Positions 10,224-18,891 of a DNA stretch of 64,000 bases are shown piece by piece. A model generated the notes under the pieces. That model made no database searches, was not told the origin of the DNA, and was given only the letters and a program-made list of their open reading frames with translations. Origin of the DNA: DATMER01 sp963844885 (lineage in GTDB: Bacteria; Acidobacteriota; Thermoanaerobaculia; Multivoradales; UBA5704); the NCBI GenBank assembly GCA_963844885.1, contig CAWJQA010000017.1, positions 124,001 through 188,000 of the forward strand, written 5' to 3'. The translations under genes were made by a program, and so were the position numbers. How positions within the stretch are numbered: the first letter of the stretch is position 1; the number at the start of each line of letters is the position of its first letter.

Positions 10224-11834
10224 CGACCCGGCGGTAGGGGTCTTCCCCCCGGCTCTCCGACACCAGGCCGCTGCGCTCGATGAGCTGGTGCTGGAGCCGC
10301 CGCAGGTAGCTCCCCTGCGGCGACAGCTCCACCGGCTTCCCCTGGTCCAGCACCTTGTCGATGGCCTCCTCCACTTCGCGGAGGGCCGCCTCGTCCTCCG
10401 AGCCGGGCTCGGAGGCGTTGAACTGTGCGCGCAGGAAGTTCTCCATCTGGGCGATCGTGTTGCTCTTGATCACATAGACCGGCACGCCCCGGGCTTCGGC
10501 GTCGCGGAGCCGGCGGGGCTGGCGCCGCTCCTGCGCCTTGAGGGTGATGACCATCTCGGCCTCGTCGAGGTCTTCCATGATCAGGAGCGGGAGCCGAAAC
10601 TTGCGGATCGCCCGTTCGAGCTTCGCCTTGGAGACCGCGTAGGGGAACACCCGGACCGCCTTGCCCTTCGGCGGTCGGGCGCTCTGGGTCGGGACGGCCT
10701 CCTCGCGGACCTCGCGGGCCGCCTCCCGCGCCGCGCGCGCTTCCCGCGAGTCGCGCGCATCGCGCCGGCGCCGGGCGCCGGGCTGCGGTGCCGGGGGCGG
10801 TTTCGGAGACCTCGGGGAGACGGGCCGCGGCTCGCCTTCGAGGATCTCCACCCCGCCGCCATCGGTCCGGATGCGCGTCTCGGGACGCGGCGGGATGTCG
10901 CGCAGCAGCCGGTCCACCACCTCGGCCACGTCGTGGTGGACGGCCAGGCGGTCCTTCTCCTGGATCTCGATGAGCACGTCGAAGGTCGGCGGCGCCTTGC
11001 GCTCCAGCACCGTCTTCTGGGTGCCCCGGCGGCGCGCCTCCTCGTCCGAGAGGGTGACGGCCTGGATGCCGCCCACCAGGTCGGAGAGGGTCGGGTTCTG
11101 GAGCAGGTTCTCCAGCGTGTTGCCGTGCGCCGTGGCGATGAGCTGGACGCCGCGCTCGGCGATCGTGCGGGCCGCCTGGGCCTCTGCGGTCGTGCCGATC
11201 TCGTCGATCACGATCACCTCGCGGCATGTGGTTCTCCACCGCCTCGATCATCACGGCGTGCTGCGCCTCGGGCACGGGCACCTGCATGCGCCGGGCGCGG
11301 CCGATGGCGGGGTGCGGGATGTCGCCGTCGCCCGCGATCTCGTTGGAGGTGTCGACCACCACCACGCGCTTGCCGAGCTCGTCGGCCAGCACGCGCGCAA
11401 CCTCGCGCAGCATCGTCGTCTTGCCGACGCCGGGGCGGCCCAGGAGGAGGATCGACTCGCCGGCCTCGATCACGTCGCGCAGGATGTCGACCGTGCCGAT
11501 AGACGGCCCGGCCCACCCGGCAGGTGAGGCCGACCACGTCGCCGACCCGGTTGCGGATGGCGGAGATGCGGTGGAGCGTGCGCTCGATGCCGGCGCGGTT
11601 GTCCTTGCCGAAGCGGCCGATCCGCTCGACCACGTAGGCCAGATCCTCGCGGGAGACCGGCACGCCCGTGATGTCCTCGCCGCTCTGGGGGAGCCGCACC
11701 TCGGGCATCCGGCCCAGGTCGAGGACGATCTCGATCAGGCCGTCCTTGTGCGGATGGGCCGCGATCGCCTCCTTCACCCGCGGCGGCATCACCGCCAGCA
11801 GCAGCTCCAGGTCGTCGGGTTCGGCCCCTGTCAT
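10207..11834 (-). CDS. SpoIIIAA-like AAA ATPase with R3H domain, two frame breaks
   Basis: Joined across frames this is a single-stranded nucleic-acid-binding R3H protein with an N-terminal P-loop ATPase of the SpoIIIAA type. The N terminus (MTGAEPDDLELLLAVMPPRVKEAI) leads to Walker A GRPGVGKTT and Walker B VIVIDEIGT. After a basic linker of Arg/Ala/Glu repeats comes a conserved domain (KAKLERAIRKFRLPLLIMEDLDEAEMVI), then an R3H motif (SYLRRLQHQ, the RxxxH signature). One extra base near 11498 breaks the frame before the P-loop, and one at 11221 breaks it inside the Walker B region; both match the allele-concatenation pattern in hppA (TAT/TAC and CCG/CCC). ATG 11834 is the start nearest the family's usual N terminus. 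Confidence 0.82.
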
Positions 11835-12370
11835 GCTCGTCACGCCGTCCTCCTCGGGAAAGGCTACACCGTTTCGGAGCAGGAACGATGCCTGGAACCT
11901 TGGGGCCGTCACCCCGGAAGGCTATGACAGCCCGGTCGTTGCTGGTGCTCGACACGAAACCCGGGGAATAACCTCGAATTCGCGCAGCCGGTCCGTAGAG
12001 ACGCCCCAGTCCGCCATCGAAAACCTCACCGGGTCCCGAAACGTCGGGGCGTCTCACCCTCTCCGTTACCACAGACCTGCGATCCTGCCGACCGGCGGGA
12101 GCATCACCCCCCTGGGAACGCCGGCGCCCCGCCGGCGCAACCTCCCCGTGATCATCGTAAACGGCTGCACACCCGGCGGCACGGGCTGCTCAACCGGCTC
12201 CGCAGGCCACGGACGCCCCAGGCCCCCCGGGCGTATACTTCCTCGAGTCCATTCGGCCTCCGGGCCTCGATTCTCATGATCTGCAGTCGCTCACCGTGGG
12301 AAAACCGCAAGAGAGGGCAAGACTCGTGGACGTGGCCCGGCAGGCCGCGCTCCAGAAGGGGGTCCGTCAC
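11835..12370. other. Gap between divergent genes, with an inverted repeat
   Basis: No convincing gene lies in these 536 bp between the divergent AAA/R3H gene and the VWFA operon. GAGACGCCCC at 11998-12007 pairs with GGGGCGTCTC at 12046-12055 (38 bases between). Promoters for both directions must lie here, but I cannot point to convincing -35/-10 pairs. Confidence 0.4.
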
Positions 12371-14491
12371 ATGAAGGATGTCATCCGTTCCTGGTGGAGG
12401 GGGGCTCTCGCGGCCGCCCTGGCTCTCGCGGCCGGCTTGCCGGCTGTTCCGGCCGGTGCGCAGTTTTCCGAAAGCACCCAGGTCGTCGTCGTCGAAGTGC
12501 CCGTCCAGGTCCTGGGCAAGGACGGCGAGCCCGTGCGCGGCCTCACGGCCAAGGACTTCGAGGTCTACGAAGGGCGCAAGAAGCTCCCCGTCACCGGTTT
12601 CGAGGTGCTCGACCTCAAGACGTCCGAGCCGGGTGCCACCCAGATGCCGACGGCGGCGCGGCGCCACTTCATGATGCTGTTCGACCTGTCGTTCTCGGAG
12701 CCGCAGTCGATCCTCAAGGCCCGGGCGGCGGCCCAGGGCGTGCTCAAGTCGCTCCATCTCACCGACCTGGTGGCGGTGGCGACCTACAACCAGGCGACCG
12801 GACCGCAGCTCGTGCTCGGGTTCACTCCCGACCGCGTCCAGGTTCAGGCCGCGCTCCAGACCCTCGGCCTGCCGCAGCTCGTCGAGCGCTCGCCCGACCC
12901 CCTGCGGCTCGTGCTCGCCAATGAGCGCGCGTCCGCGGCGGCGGCCAGCGCCGGCGGCGGCGGAAAGCGCGCCGGCTCCGCCACCGAGGAGGCCGTCCTC
13001 GAACAGCTCGAGACGTTCTCCCACGAGTCCGACAAGGCCAACGCGGTCGTCCTCCAGAACAAGGTCAAGTCGCTCACCCGCTCCTTCACCGACCTCGCCC
13101 GCGTCATGGCCGGGATCCAGGGCCGAAAGTATGTCGTCTACCTCTCCGAAGGCTTCGACAGCTCCGTTTTGAGCGGCACCACCAGCGACGAAGAGCAGTC
13201 CCAGATGAGCGAGTCGGCCATGTCCGGCGAAATCTGGAACGTCGACTCGGACAAGCGCTTCGGCAGCACGTCGGCCACCAACGTGGTGGAGCAGATGCTC
13301 GAATCGTTCCGCCGCGCCGACTGCACCATCCAGGCGGTGGACATCGGCGGCCTGCGCGGCTCCGGCGAGGTCCAGGGCGGCTCGGCGGGCAAGGGCAAGG
13401 ATGCTCTTCTCCAGATGGCCCAGGGCACCGGCGGCGAGCTGTACGAAAACTTCAACGACCTTTCGGCCGCCATGGGCAAGATGCTCGAACGCACCAGCAT
13501 CACCTATGTGCTGGCCGTGCAGCCGGAGAGCGTCAAGCAGGACGGCGCCTGGCACAAGCTGCGCGTCGAGCTGGCCGGCGGCAAGAGCGGCCGGGTGATC
13601 CACCGCCCCGGCTACTACGCGCCCAGGCCCATGGCCCAGCAGAACCCCATGGAGAGGCTGCTCAGCACCGCCAGCGAGGTCATGAGCGGCGAGGAGTCGG
13701 GCTCGGTCACGGCGGCGGTGATGGCGGCGCCGTTCCGCGTCGCCGGCACCGAGAACGCCTACGTGCCCGTGGTGATCGAGGTCGACGGACCCAGCCTGAT
13801 CGCCGGCAAGCAGGGCGCCACGCTGCCGGCCGAGATCTTCGTCTACGCCATGGACCAGAACGGCAGCGTGCAGGACTTCCTGACCCAGACGCTGGGCCTC
13901 GACATGGCCAAGGTCGAGGGGCCGCTGCGCCAGAGCGGCCTCAAGTTCTTCGGCCACCTCACGCTGCCGCCGGGCAAGTACTCGATCCGCACCCTGGTGC
14001 GCAACGGCAACACCGGCAACTACGGCCTGCGCATCGTGGCGCTGGAGGTGCCGGCCTGGGCCGAGGCCGGACCGGTGCTGCTGCCGCCGTTCTTCCCCGA
14101 AACGCCCGGCAAGTGGCTCATGATCCGCGAGCAGGGGCGCGACACGGCCAACATCCCCTACCCCTTCATGGCCAAGGACGCGCCGTACATCCCGTCCTCG
14201 ATGCCGGTCCTCGGCCCGGGCCAGGAGGCCGCGGTGTCGCTGGTGGGCTACAACCTCGGCGCCGGGGACGTGCAGGTGCGGGCGCGGATCTTCGGCGCCG
14301 ACGGCAAGGAGGTCGCCCCCGGCGAGCTGAAGGTGCTGGGCCGCGAGACCGCCGCCGGCGGCGGTCCGGACCGTTTGCAGGCGACGTTCCGCGCGCCGGC
14401 CCTCCAGCCCGGCCAGTACACTTTGCAGGTCACGCTGTCGGCCGGCGGCCAGGCCGATACCAGCACGGCCCGATTCATGGTGAAAGGTTAG
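12371..14491 (+). CDS. VWFA-related secreted protein, paralogue 1
   Basis: A 706-residue secreted protein with a signal peptide (LAAALALAAGLPAVPAGA). Next is a short beta domain (VVVEVPVQVLGKDGEPVRGLTAKDFEVYEGRKK), then a von Willebrand A domain with a MIDAS-type DLSFSE motif around residue 105, the conserved GRKYVVYLSEGFDS, CTIQAVDIGGL, and YVLAVQPE...YHKLRVE-like closing strand (here WHKLRVE). A second half of beta-sandwich character follows (AETFVYAMD-type strands, LKFFGHLTLPPGKYSIRTLVRNG). The family is 'VWFA-related Acidobacterial domain'; metal-dependent adhesion outside the inner membrane is inferred, no experimental role is known to me. ATG 12371 follows GAAGGGGG. First of four tandem paralogues. 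Confidence 0.85.
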   Translation: MKDVIRSWWRGALAAALALAAGLPAVPAGAQFSESTQVVVVEVPVQVLGKDGEPVRGLTAKDFEVYEGRKKLPVTGFEVLDLKTSEPGATQMPTAARRHFMMLFDLSFSEPQSILKARAAAQGVLKSLHLTDLVAVATYNQATGPQLVLGFTPDRVQVQAALQTLGLPQLVERSPDPLRLVLANERASAAAASAGGGGKRAGSATEEAVLEQLETFSHESDKANAVVLQNKVKSLTRSFTDLARVMAGIQGRKYVVYLSEGFDSSVLSGTTSDEEQSQMSESAMSGEIWNVDSDKRFGSTSATNVVEQMLESFRRADCTIQAVDIGGLRGSGEVQGGSAGKGKDALLQMAQGTGGELYENFNDLSAAMGKMLERTSITYVLAVQPESVKQDGAWHKLRVELAGGKSGRVIHRPGYYAPRPMAQQNPMERLLSTASEVMSGEESGSVTAAVMAAPFRVAGTENAYVPVVIEVDGPSLIAGKQGATLPAEIFVYAMDQNGSVQDFLTQTLGLDMAKVEGPLRQSGLKFFGHLTLPPGKYSIRTLVRNGNTGNYGLRIVALEVPAWAEAGPVLLPPFFPETPGKWLMIREQGRDTANIPYPFMAKDAPYIPSSMPVLGPGQEAAVSLVGYNLGAGDVQVRARIFGADGKEVAPGELKVLGRETAAGGGPDRLQATFRAPALQPGQYTLQVTLSAGGQADTSTARFMVKG

Positions 14492-14499
14492 GAATTCTC

Positions 14500-16671
14500 A
14501 TGCGACAGGCGTTCGGCATCTCGATCCTTCTCGCCGCGGCTCTGACCGTGCCGGCGCCGTCGCGGGCGCAGGGCAAAAGCCCGGGCTTCGCCGAGACGAC
14601 GGAGGTCGTGGCGGTCGAGGTTCCGGTCCAGGTTCTCGGCAAGGACGGCGAGCCGGTCCGCGGCCTCGAGGCCGCGGACTTCGAGGTGTACGAGGGGCGG
14701 CGGAAGATGCCCATCACCGGTTTCGAGGTCGTGGACCTGGCGGTGCCGGCCACGGCCGCCCGCGCCGCCGCCGTCTCCGCCGCCGCCCGGCGCCACTTCC
14801 TGCTCCTCTTCGACCTCTCCTTCTCCGAGCCCAAGTCGATCGTGAAGGGCCGGGAGGCGGCGCGCAAGCTGGTCCTGGGCCTCCACTCCTCCGACGTGGT
14901 CGCGGTCGCCACCTATCACTCCGCCACCGGCCCGACTCTGGTGCTCGGCTTCACGTCGGACCGCCGCCAGGTCGACGCCGCGCTCGATTCGGTGGGCGTG
15001 GACGCCGGCAATCCCAACGATCCGCTGCGGCTGGTGATGCGGCGGGGTCTCGGAGGGAGCGACCGCCGCGGCGGCCCGGCCCGGGCGTCCTCGCCCAACG
15101 TGGCCGGGACGGTGGACTCCCCGGACTACAGGGCGGGCTCGGCCGACACGATCGCCGCCGAAAACGACCGGCTTTCGAACAACATGGGCTCGGGCGACAC
15201 CGAAGGTCAGAAGCGCGCGGTCACCGCGCTCACCCGCTCCTTCGCCGACCTGGCCAAGGTCATGGGCGGCGTCCAGGGGCGCAAATACGTGGTGTACCTC
15301 TCCGAAGGCTACGACAGCCGGCTGCTCCAAGGCACCACCGACCAAGCCAAGCTCGACGACATGGCCGCCGCATCGGCCTCGGGCGAGATGTGGAACGTCG
15401 ACAGCGACGAGCGCTACGGCAGCACCAAGACGGCCAACGACGTGGAGCGCATGCTCGAAGAGTTCCGCCGCGCCGACTGCGTGATCCAGGCGGTGGACAT
15501 CGGCGGCCTGCAGGCCGCCGCCGAGGTCGGCAAGCGCCGGGTCGGCGGCAAGGACAGCCTCCTTCAGATGGCGAAAGGCACCGGCGGCGAGCTTTACGAG
15601 AACCTCAACGATCTCTCCTCCGCGATGGACAAGGTGCTCGCGAAGACGAGCGTCACCTATGTCCTCGCCTTCCAGCCCGAGAAGCTCGAGCTCGACGGCT
15701 CGTACCACAAGCTGCGGGTGGAGCTGAAGGGCGGTATCGCGGTCGGCGCCCGCATCCTCCACCGGCCCGGCTACTACGCGCCGCGGCCGTACGCCGAGCG
15801 CAACCCGTTCGAGCGGCTGCTCGACGCGGGCGCCCGGCTGCTGAGCGGCGAGGAGGCCGGCGCCCTGGGCGTCTCGGTGCTCGCCGCGCCGTTCCGCGTT
15901 TCGGCCGACGGCCTCGCCTACGTGCCGGTGGTGATCGAGGTGGACGGCCCGGGGTTGATGACCGGAATGGCCGGGATGGGCGGGCGGGGCGGCACGCTGC
16001 CGGCCGAGATCTACGTCTACGCCTTCGACGCCGCCGGAGCGATCCCCGACTTCGTGACGCAGACGCTGGGCCTCGACCTGTCCAAGGTCGAGCCGGTGCT
16101 GCGGCAGACCGGCCTCAAGTTCTTCGGCCACCTCGACCTCTTCCCCGGCACCTATTCGCTGCGCGTGCTGGTGCGCAACGGCGCGACCGGCAGCTACGGC
16201 CTGCGCGTGGCGCCGCTGGAGGTGCCGGATCCCGGTCAGCCGGCGCTCGTGCTGCTGCCGCCGTTCTTCCCCGAGACGCCCGGCAAGTGGCTGATGGCCC
16301 GCGAGGTGGTGCCGGCCGGCGAGAAGCCCGCCCCCTATCCGTTCATGGTGAAAGACCAGCCGTTCATCCCGGCGTCGAAGCCGGTCCTCGCCCTGGGCGA
16401 GACGGCGGCGCTCTCTCTCATGGGCTACAATCTCGGGTCCGGCGACGTCCAGGTGCGCTCGGAAGTGCTCTCCGTGGACGGCAAGGAGATCGGACCCGGC
16501 GAGATCCGGGTCCTGGAGCGCGAGTCGGGAACGACCGAGCGCTTCAAGGGGACCTTCCGGCCGCCGGCTCTGGAGCCCGGCGAGTACCTCCTGCGGGTCA
16601 CGCTGACCGATGCCGACGGCGGCACCGGCTCCAGCACCGCGCCGTTCGTGATCGTCAAGAAGACAACTTGA
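14500..16671 (+). CDS. VWFA-related secreted protein, paralogue 2
   Basis: A 723-residue paralogue of the preceding gene, 8 bp downstream. The signal peptide (ISILLAAALTVPAPSRAQ) is followed by the same order of parts: VVAVEVPVQVLGKDGEPVRGL, a VWA domain with DLSFSE at the MIDAS, GRKYVVYLSEGYDS, CVIQAVDIGGL, VTYVLAFQPE, HRPGYYAPRPYAE, and a C-terminal half with TLPAEIYVYAFD and FFGHLDLFPGTYSLRVLVRNG. It differs from its neighbours mainly in a Gly/Arg/Ser-rich insertion within the VWA domain (residues about 180-225) and a Gly/Met-rich loop (MTGMAGMGGRGG). The close spacing implies co-transcription. Confidence 0.84.
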   Translation: MRQAFGISILLAAALTVPAPSRAQGKSPGFAETTEVVAVEVPVQVLGKDGEPVRGLEAADFEVYEGRRKMPITGFEVVDLAVPATAARAAAVSAAARRHFLLLFDLSFSEPKSIVKGREAARKLVLGLHSSDVVAVATYHSATGPTLVLGFTSDRRQVDAALDSVGVDAGNPNDPLRLVMRRGLGGSDRRGGPARASSPNVAGTVDSPDYRAGSADTIAAENDRLSNNMGSGDTEGQKRAVTALTRSFADLAKVMGGVQGRKYVVYLSEGYDSRLLQGTTDQAKLDDMAAASASGEMWNVDSDERYGSTKTANDVERMLEEFRRADCVIQAVDIGGLQAAAEVGKRRVGGKDSLLQMAKGTGGELYENLNDLSSAMDKVLAKTSVTYVLAFQPEKLELDGSYHKLRVELKGGIAVGARILHRPGYYAPRPYAERNPFERLLDAGARLLSGEEAGALGVSVLAAPFRVSADGLAYVPVVIEVDGPGLMTGMAGMGGRGGTLPAEIYVYAFDAAGAIPDFVTQTLGLDLSKVEPVLRQTGLKFFGHLDLFPGTYSLRVLVRNGATGSYGLRVAPLEVPDPGQPALVLLPPFFPETPGKWLMAREVVPAGEKPAPYPFMVKDQPFIPASKPVLALGETAALSLMGYNLGSGDVQVRSEVLSVDGKEIGPGEIRVLERESGTTERFKGTFRPPALEPGEYLLRVTLTDADGGTGSSTAPFVIVKKTT

Positions 16672-16687
16672 GCCGTTGAGGACAGCC

Positions 16688-18886
16688 ATGGACCGCGTTC
16701 TGACATCCCTTCTCGCCGCCGCCCTGCTGGCGTCTCCCGTTCATGCCGCCAATACCGCTCAGCCCGGCTTCTCGGACGTCACCGAGGTGGTCGCGGTCGA
16801 GGTGCCGGTCCAGGTTTTGCGCGACGGCGAGCCGGTCCGCGGCCTGACCGCCGACGACTTCGAGATCTACGACGGCCGCCGCAAGATGCCGATCACCGGC
16901 TTCGAGGTGCTCGACCTCCAGGAGACGGCGCCCGTGGCCTCGGCGGCCCGGCCCGCCAGGCCGGCACCGTTGCCGCCGGCGGCGCGCCGCAACTTCCTGC
17001 TCCTCTTCGACCTCTCCTTCGCCAGCCCGAAATCGCTGACCCGGGCGCACGACGCGGCCGCCACCCTGCTCGCCACGCTCCACCCGTCCGACCTCGTGGG
17101 CGTGGCCACCTACAGCACCACCCGGGGTCCGCGGCTCGCGCTCGGCTTCACCCCCGACCGGCGGCAGGTGCGGGAGGTGCTGGACAACCTCTCCCGCCCG
17201 GAGATGTTCGACCGCGCCGCCGACCCGCTGCGGCTGATGGTGGGCGACGCGTTCCAGCGCTCGGTCGACATCAGCGCGGACAAGGGAGCCTCGTCGACGA
17301 ACGCCACCAAGGAGACCGACGCGGCCCTGCTCAATGAAAATCTTCAGTCCATCGCGCAGCAGCTCGAGCGCGGCACCTACGAACAGAAGGGGGCCGACGT
17401 GCTGGCGCTGGCGCGGTCCTTCGCCGGCTTCGCCCACATGATGGCGGGCATCGAAGGGCGCAAGTACGTGGTCTACCTCTCCGAAGGCTTCGACAGCTCG
17501 CTCCTCTTCGGCAGCTCGGACGAGGGGGATATCGACAGCATGTCCAAGGCCTCGACCTCGGGCGAAATCTGGAAGATCGACTCCGGCATCCGCTACGGCA
17601 ACACCCGGGCGAGCACCGAGCTCGAAAAGATGCTCGAGGAGTTCCGGCGCGCCGACTGCGTCATCCAGGCGGTGGACGTGGGCGGCCTGCGCGAAGGCGG
17701 CGAGCTGGGCAACAAGGCCGCCACCGGGCAGGACAGCCTGTTCATGATGGCCAACGCCACCGGCGGCGAGCTGTACCGCAACTTCAACGACCTGTCGACG
17801 GCCATGGGCGAGGTGCTGAAGCGCACCAGCGTGACCTACGTGCTGACCTTCCAGCCCGACGAGCTGAAGCGCGACGGCTCCTACCACAAGCTGCGGGTGG
17901 AGCTGAAGGGCGCCCAGCGCGGGATGCGGGTGGTCCACCGCTCCGGCTTCTACGCGCCCAAGCCGTACACGGAGCAGAGCTCGGTCGAGAAGCTCCTCGC
18001 CGCCGGCCGCCAGGTGGTGGGCGGCGTCGAGTCGGGCTCGATCCGCACGGCGATCCTCGCCGCGCCGTTCCGGACCGCCGCTCCCACCACGCCGCCCGCC
18101 CCCGGGGACGCCCCCGCGGCGGAGGAGGCCTACGTGCCCGTCCTCATCGAGGTGGACGGCGCCAGCCTGATCGCGGACACTCCGGCAGGCACCAGGCTGC
18201 CGGCCGAAATCTACGCCTATGCGCTGGAGCCGTCCGGCGCGGTGCGCGACTTCTTCTCGCAGACCGTCGGCCTCGACCTCGGCAAGGTGGCGCCCGCGCT
18301 GCGCCAGAGCGGCCTCAAGTTCTTCGGCCACCTCGACCTGCCGCCCGGCGACTACTCACTGCGCGTGCTGGTGCGCAACGGCGCCACCGGCGCCTCCTCG
18401 CTGCGCGTCGTGCCGCTCCAGGTGCCGAAGGCGGACGCGGCCGGCGGCCCGGTGCTGCTGCCGCCGTTCTTCCCGGAGCCCCAGGGCAAGTGGCTCATCG
18501 TGCGCGAAGCGCAGCGGGCCGGCGAGCGCCAGGTGCCCTATCCGTTCATGAACGGCGAGGAGCCGTACGTCCCGGCCTCGCTGCCGGTGCTCGCCGCCGG
18601 CCAGGAGGCCCGCATGTCGCTGGTCGGCTACAACCTCGGAGGCGGCACGTTGCGCATCGCGTCCAAGGTTTTGACGCAGGACGGCCAGGATCTCGGCCCG
18701 GCCGACCTCAAAGTACTGAGCCGCGAGAGCCAGGCGGAGAGCACGACTCCGGACCGCCTGCAGGCCGCCTTCCGGCCGGCCCGGCTGCAGCCCGGCGAGT
18801 ACCTCCTGCTCATCACCCTCACCGACGCCCAGGGGCGGTCGGAGAGCAGCTCCACGCCGTTCGTGGTCCGCAACGGGCAGGGTTGA
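16688..18886 (+). CDS. VWFA-related secreted protein, paralogue 3
   Basis: A 732-residue paralogue, 16 bp after paralogue 2. The signal peptide (LTSLLAAALLASPVHA) begins at ATG 16688, preceded by GAGGACAG; an upstream in-frame TTG would only add four residues. Parts are VVAVEVPVQVLRDGEPVRGLT, DFEIYDGRRKMPITGFEV, MIDAS DLSFAS (Ala for Glu neighbours), GRKYVVYLSEGFDS, CVIQAVDVGGL, VTYVLTFQPD, HRSGFYAPKPY, and the C-terminal sandwich with LPPGDYSLRVLVRNG. It carries a Pro/Ala-rich linker (TAAPTTPPAPGDAPAAEE) at about residues 465-485 not seen in paralogues 1 and 2. Confidence 0.84.
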   Translation: MDRVLTSLLAAALLASPVHAANTAQPGFSDVTEVVAVEVPVQVLRDGEPVRGLTADDFEIYDGRRKMPITGFEVLDLQETAPVASAARPARPAPLPPAARRNFLLLFDLSFASPKSLTRAHDAAATLLATLHPSDLVGVATYSTTRGPRLALGFTPDRRQVREVLDNLSRPEMFDRAADPLRLMVGDAFQRSVDISADKGASSTNATKETDAALLNENLQSIAQQLERGTYEQKGADVLALARSFAGFAHMMAGIEGRKYVVYLSEGFDSSLLFGSSDEGDIDSMSKASTSGEIWKIDSGIRYGNTRASTELEKMLEEFRRADCVIQAVDVGGLREGGELGNKAATGQDSLFMMANATGGELYRNFNDLSTAMGEVLKRTSVTYVLTFQPDELKRDGSYHKLRVELKGAQRGMRVVHRSGFYAPKPYTEQSSVEKLLAAGRQVVGGVESGSIRTAILAAPFRTAAPTTPPAPGDAPAAEEAYVPVLIEVDGASLIADTPAGTRLPAEIYAYALEPSGAVRDFFSQTVGLDLGKVAPALRQSGLKFFGHLDLPPGDYSLRVLVRNGATGASSLRVVPLQVPKADAAGGPVLLPPFFPEPQGKWLIVREAQRAGERQVPYPFMNGEEPYVPASLPVLAAGQEARMSLVGYNLGGGTLRIASKVLTQDGQDLGPADLKVLSRESQAESTTPDRLQAAFRPARLQPGEYLLLITLTDAQGRSESSSTPFVVRNGQG

Positions 18887-18891
18887 GGGTC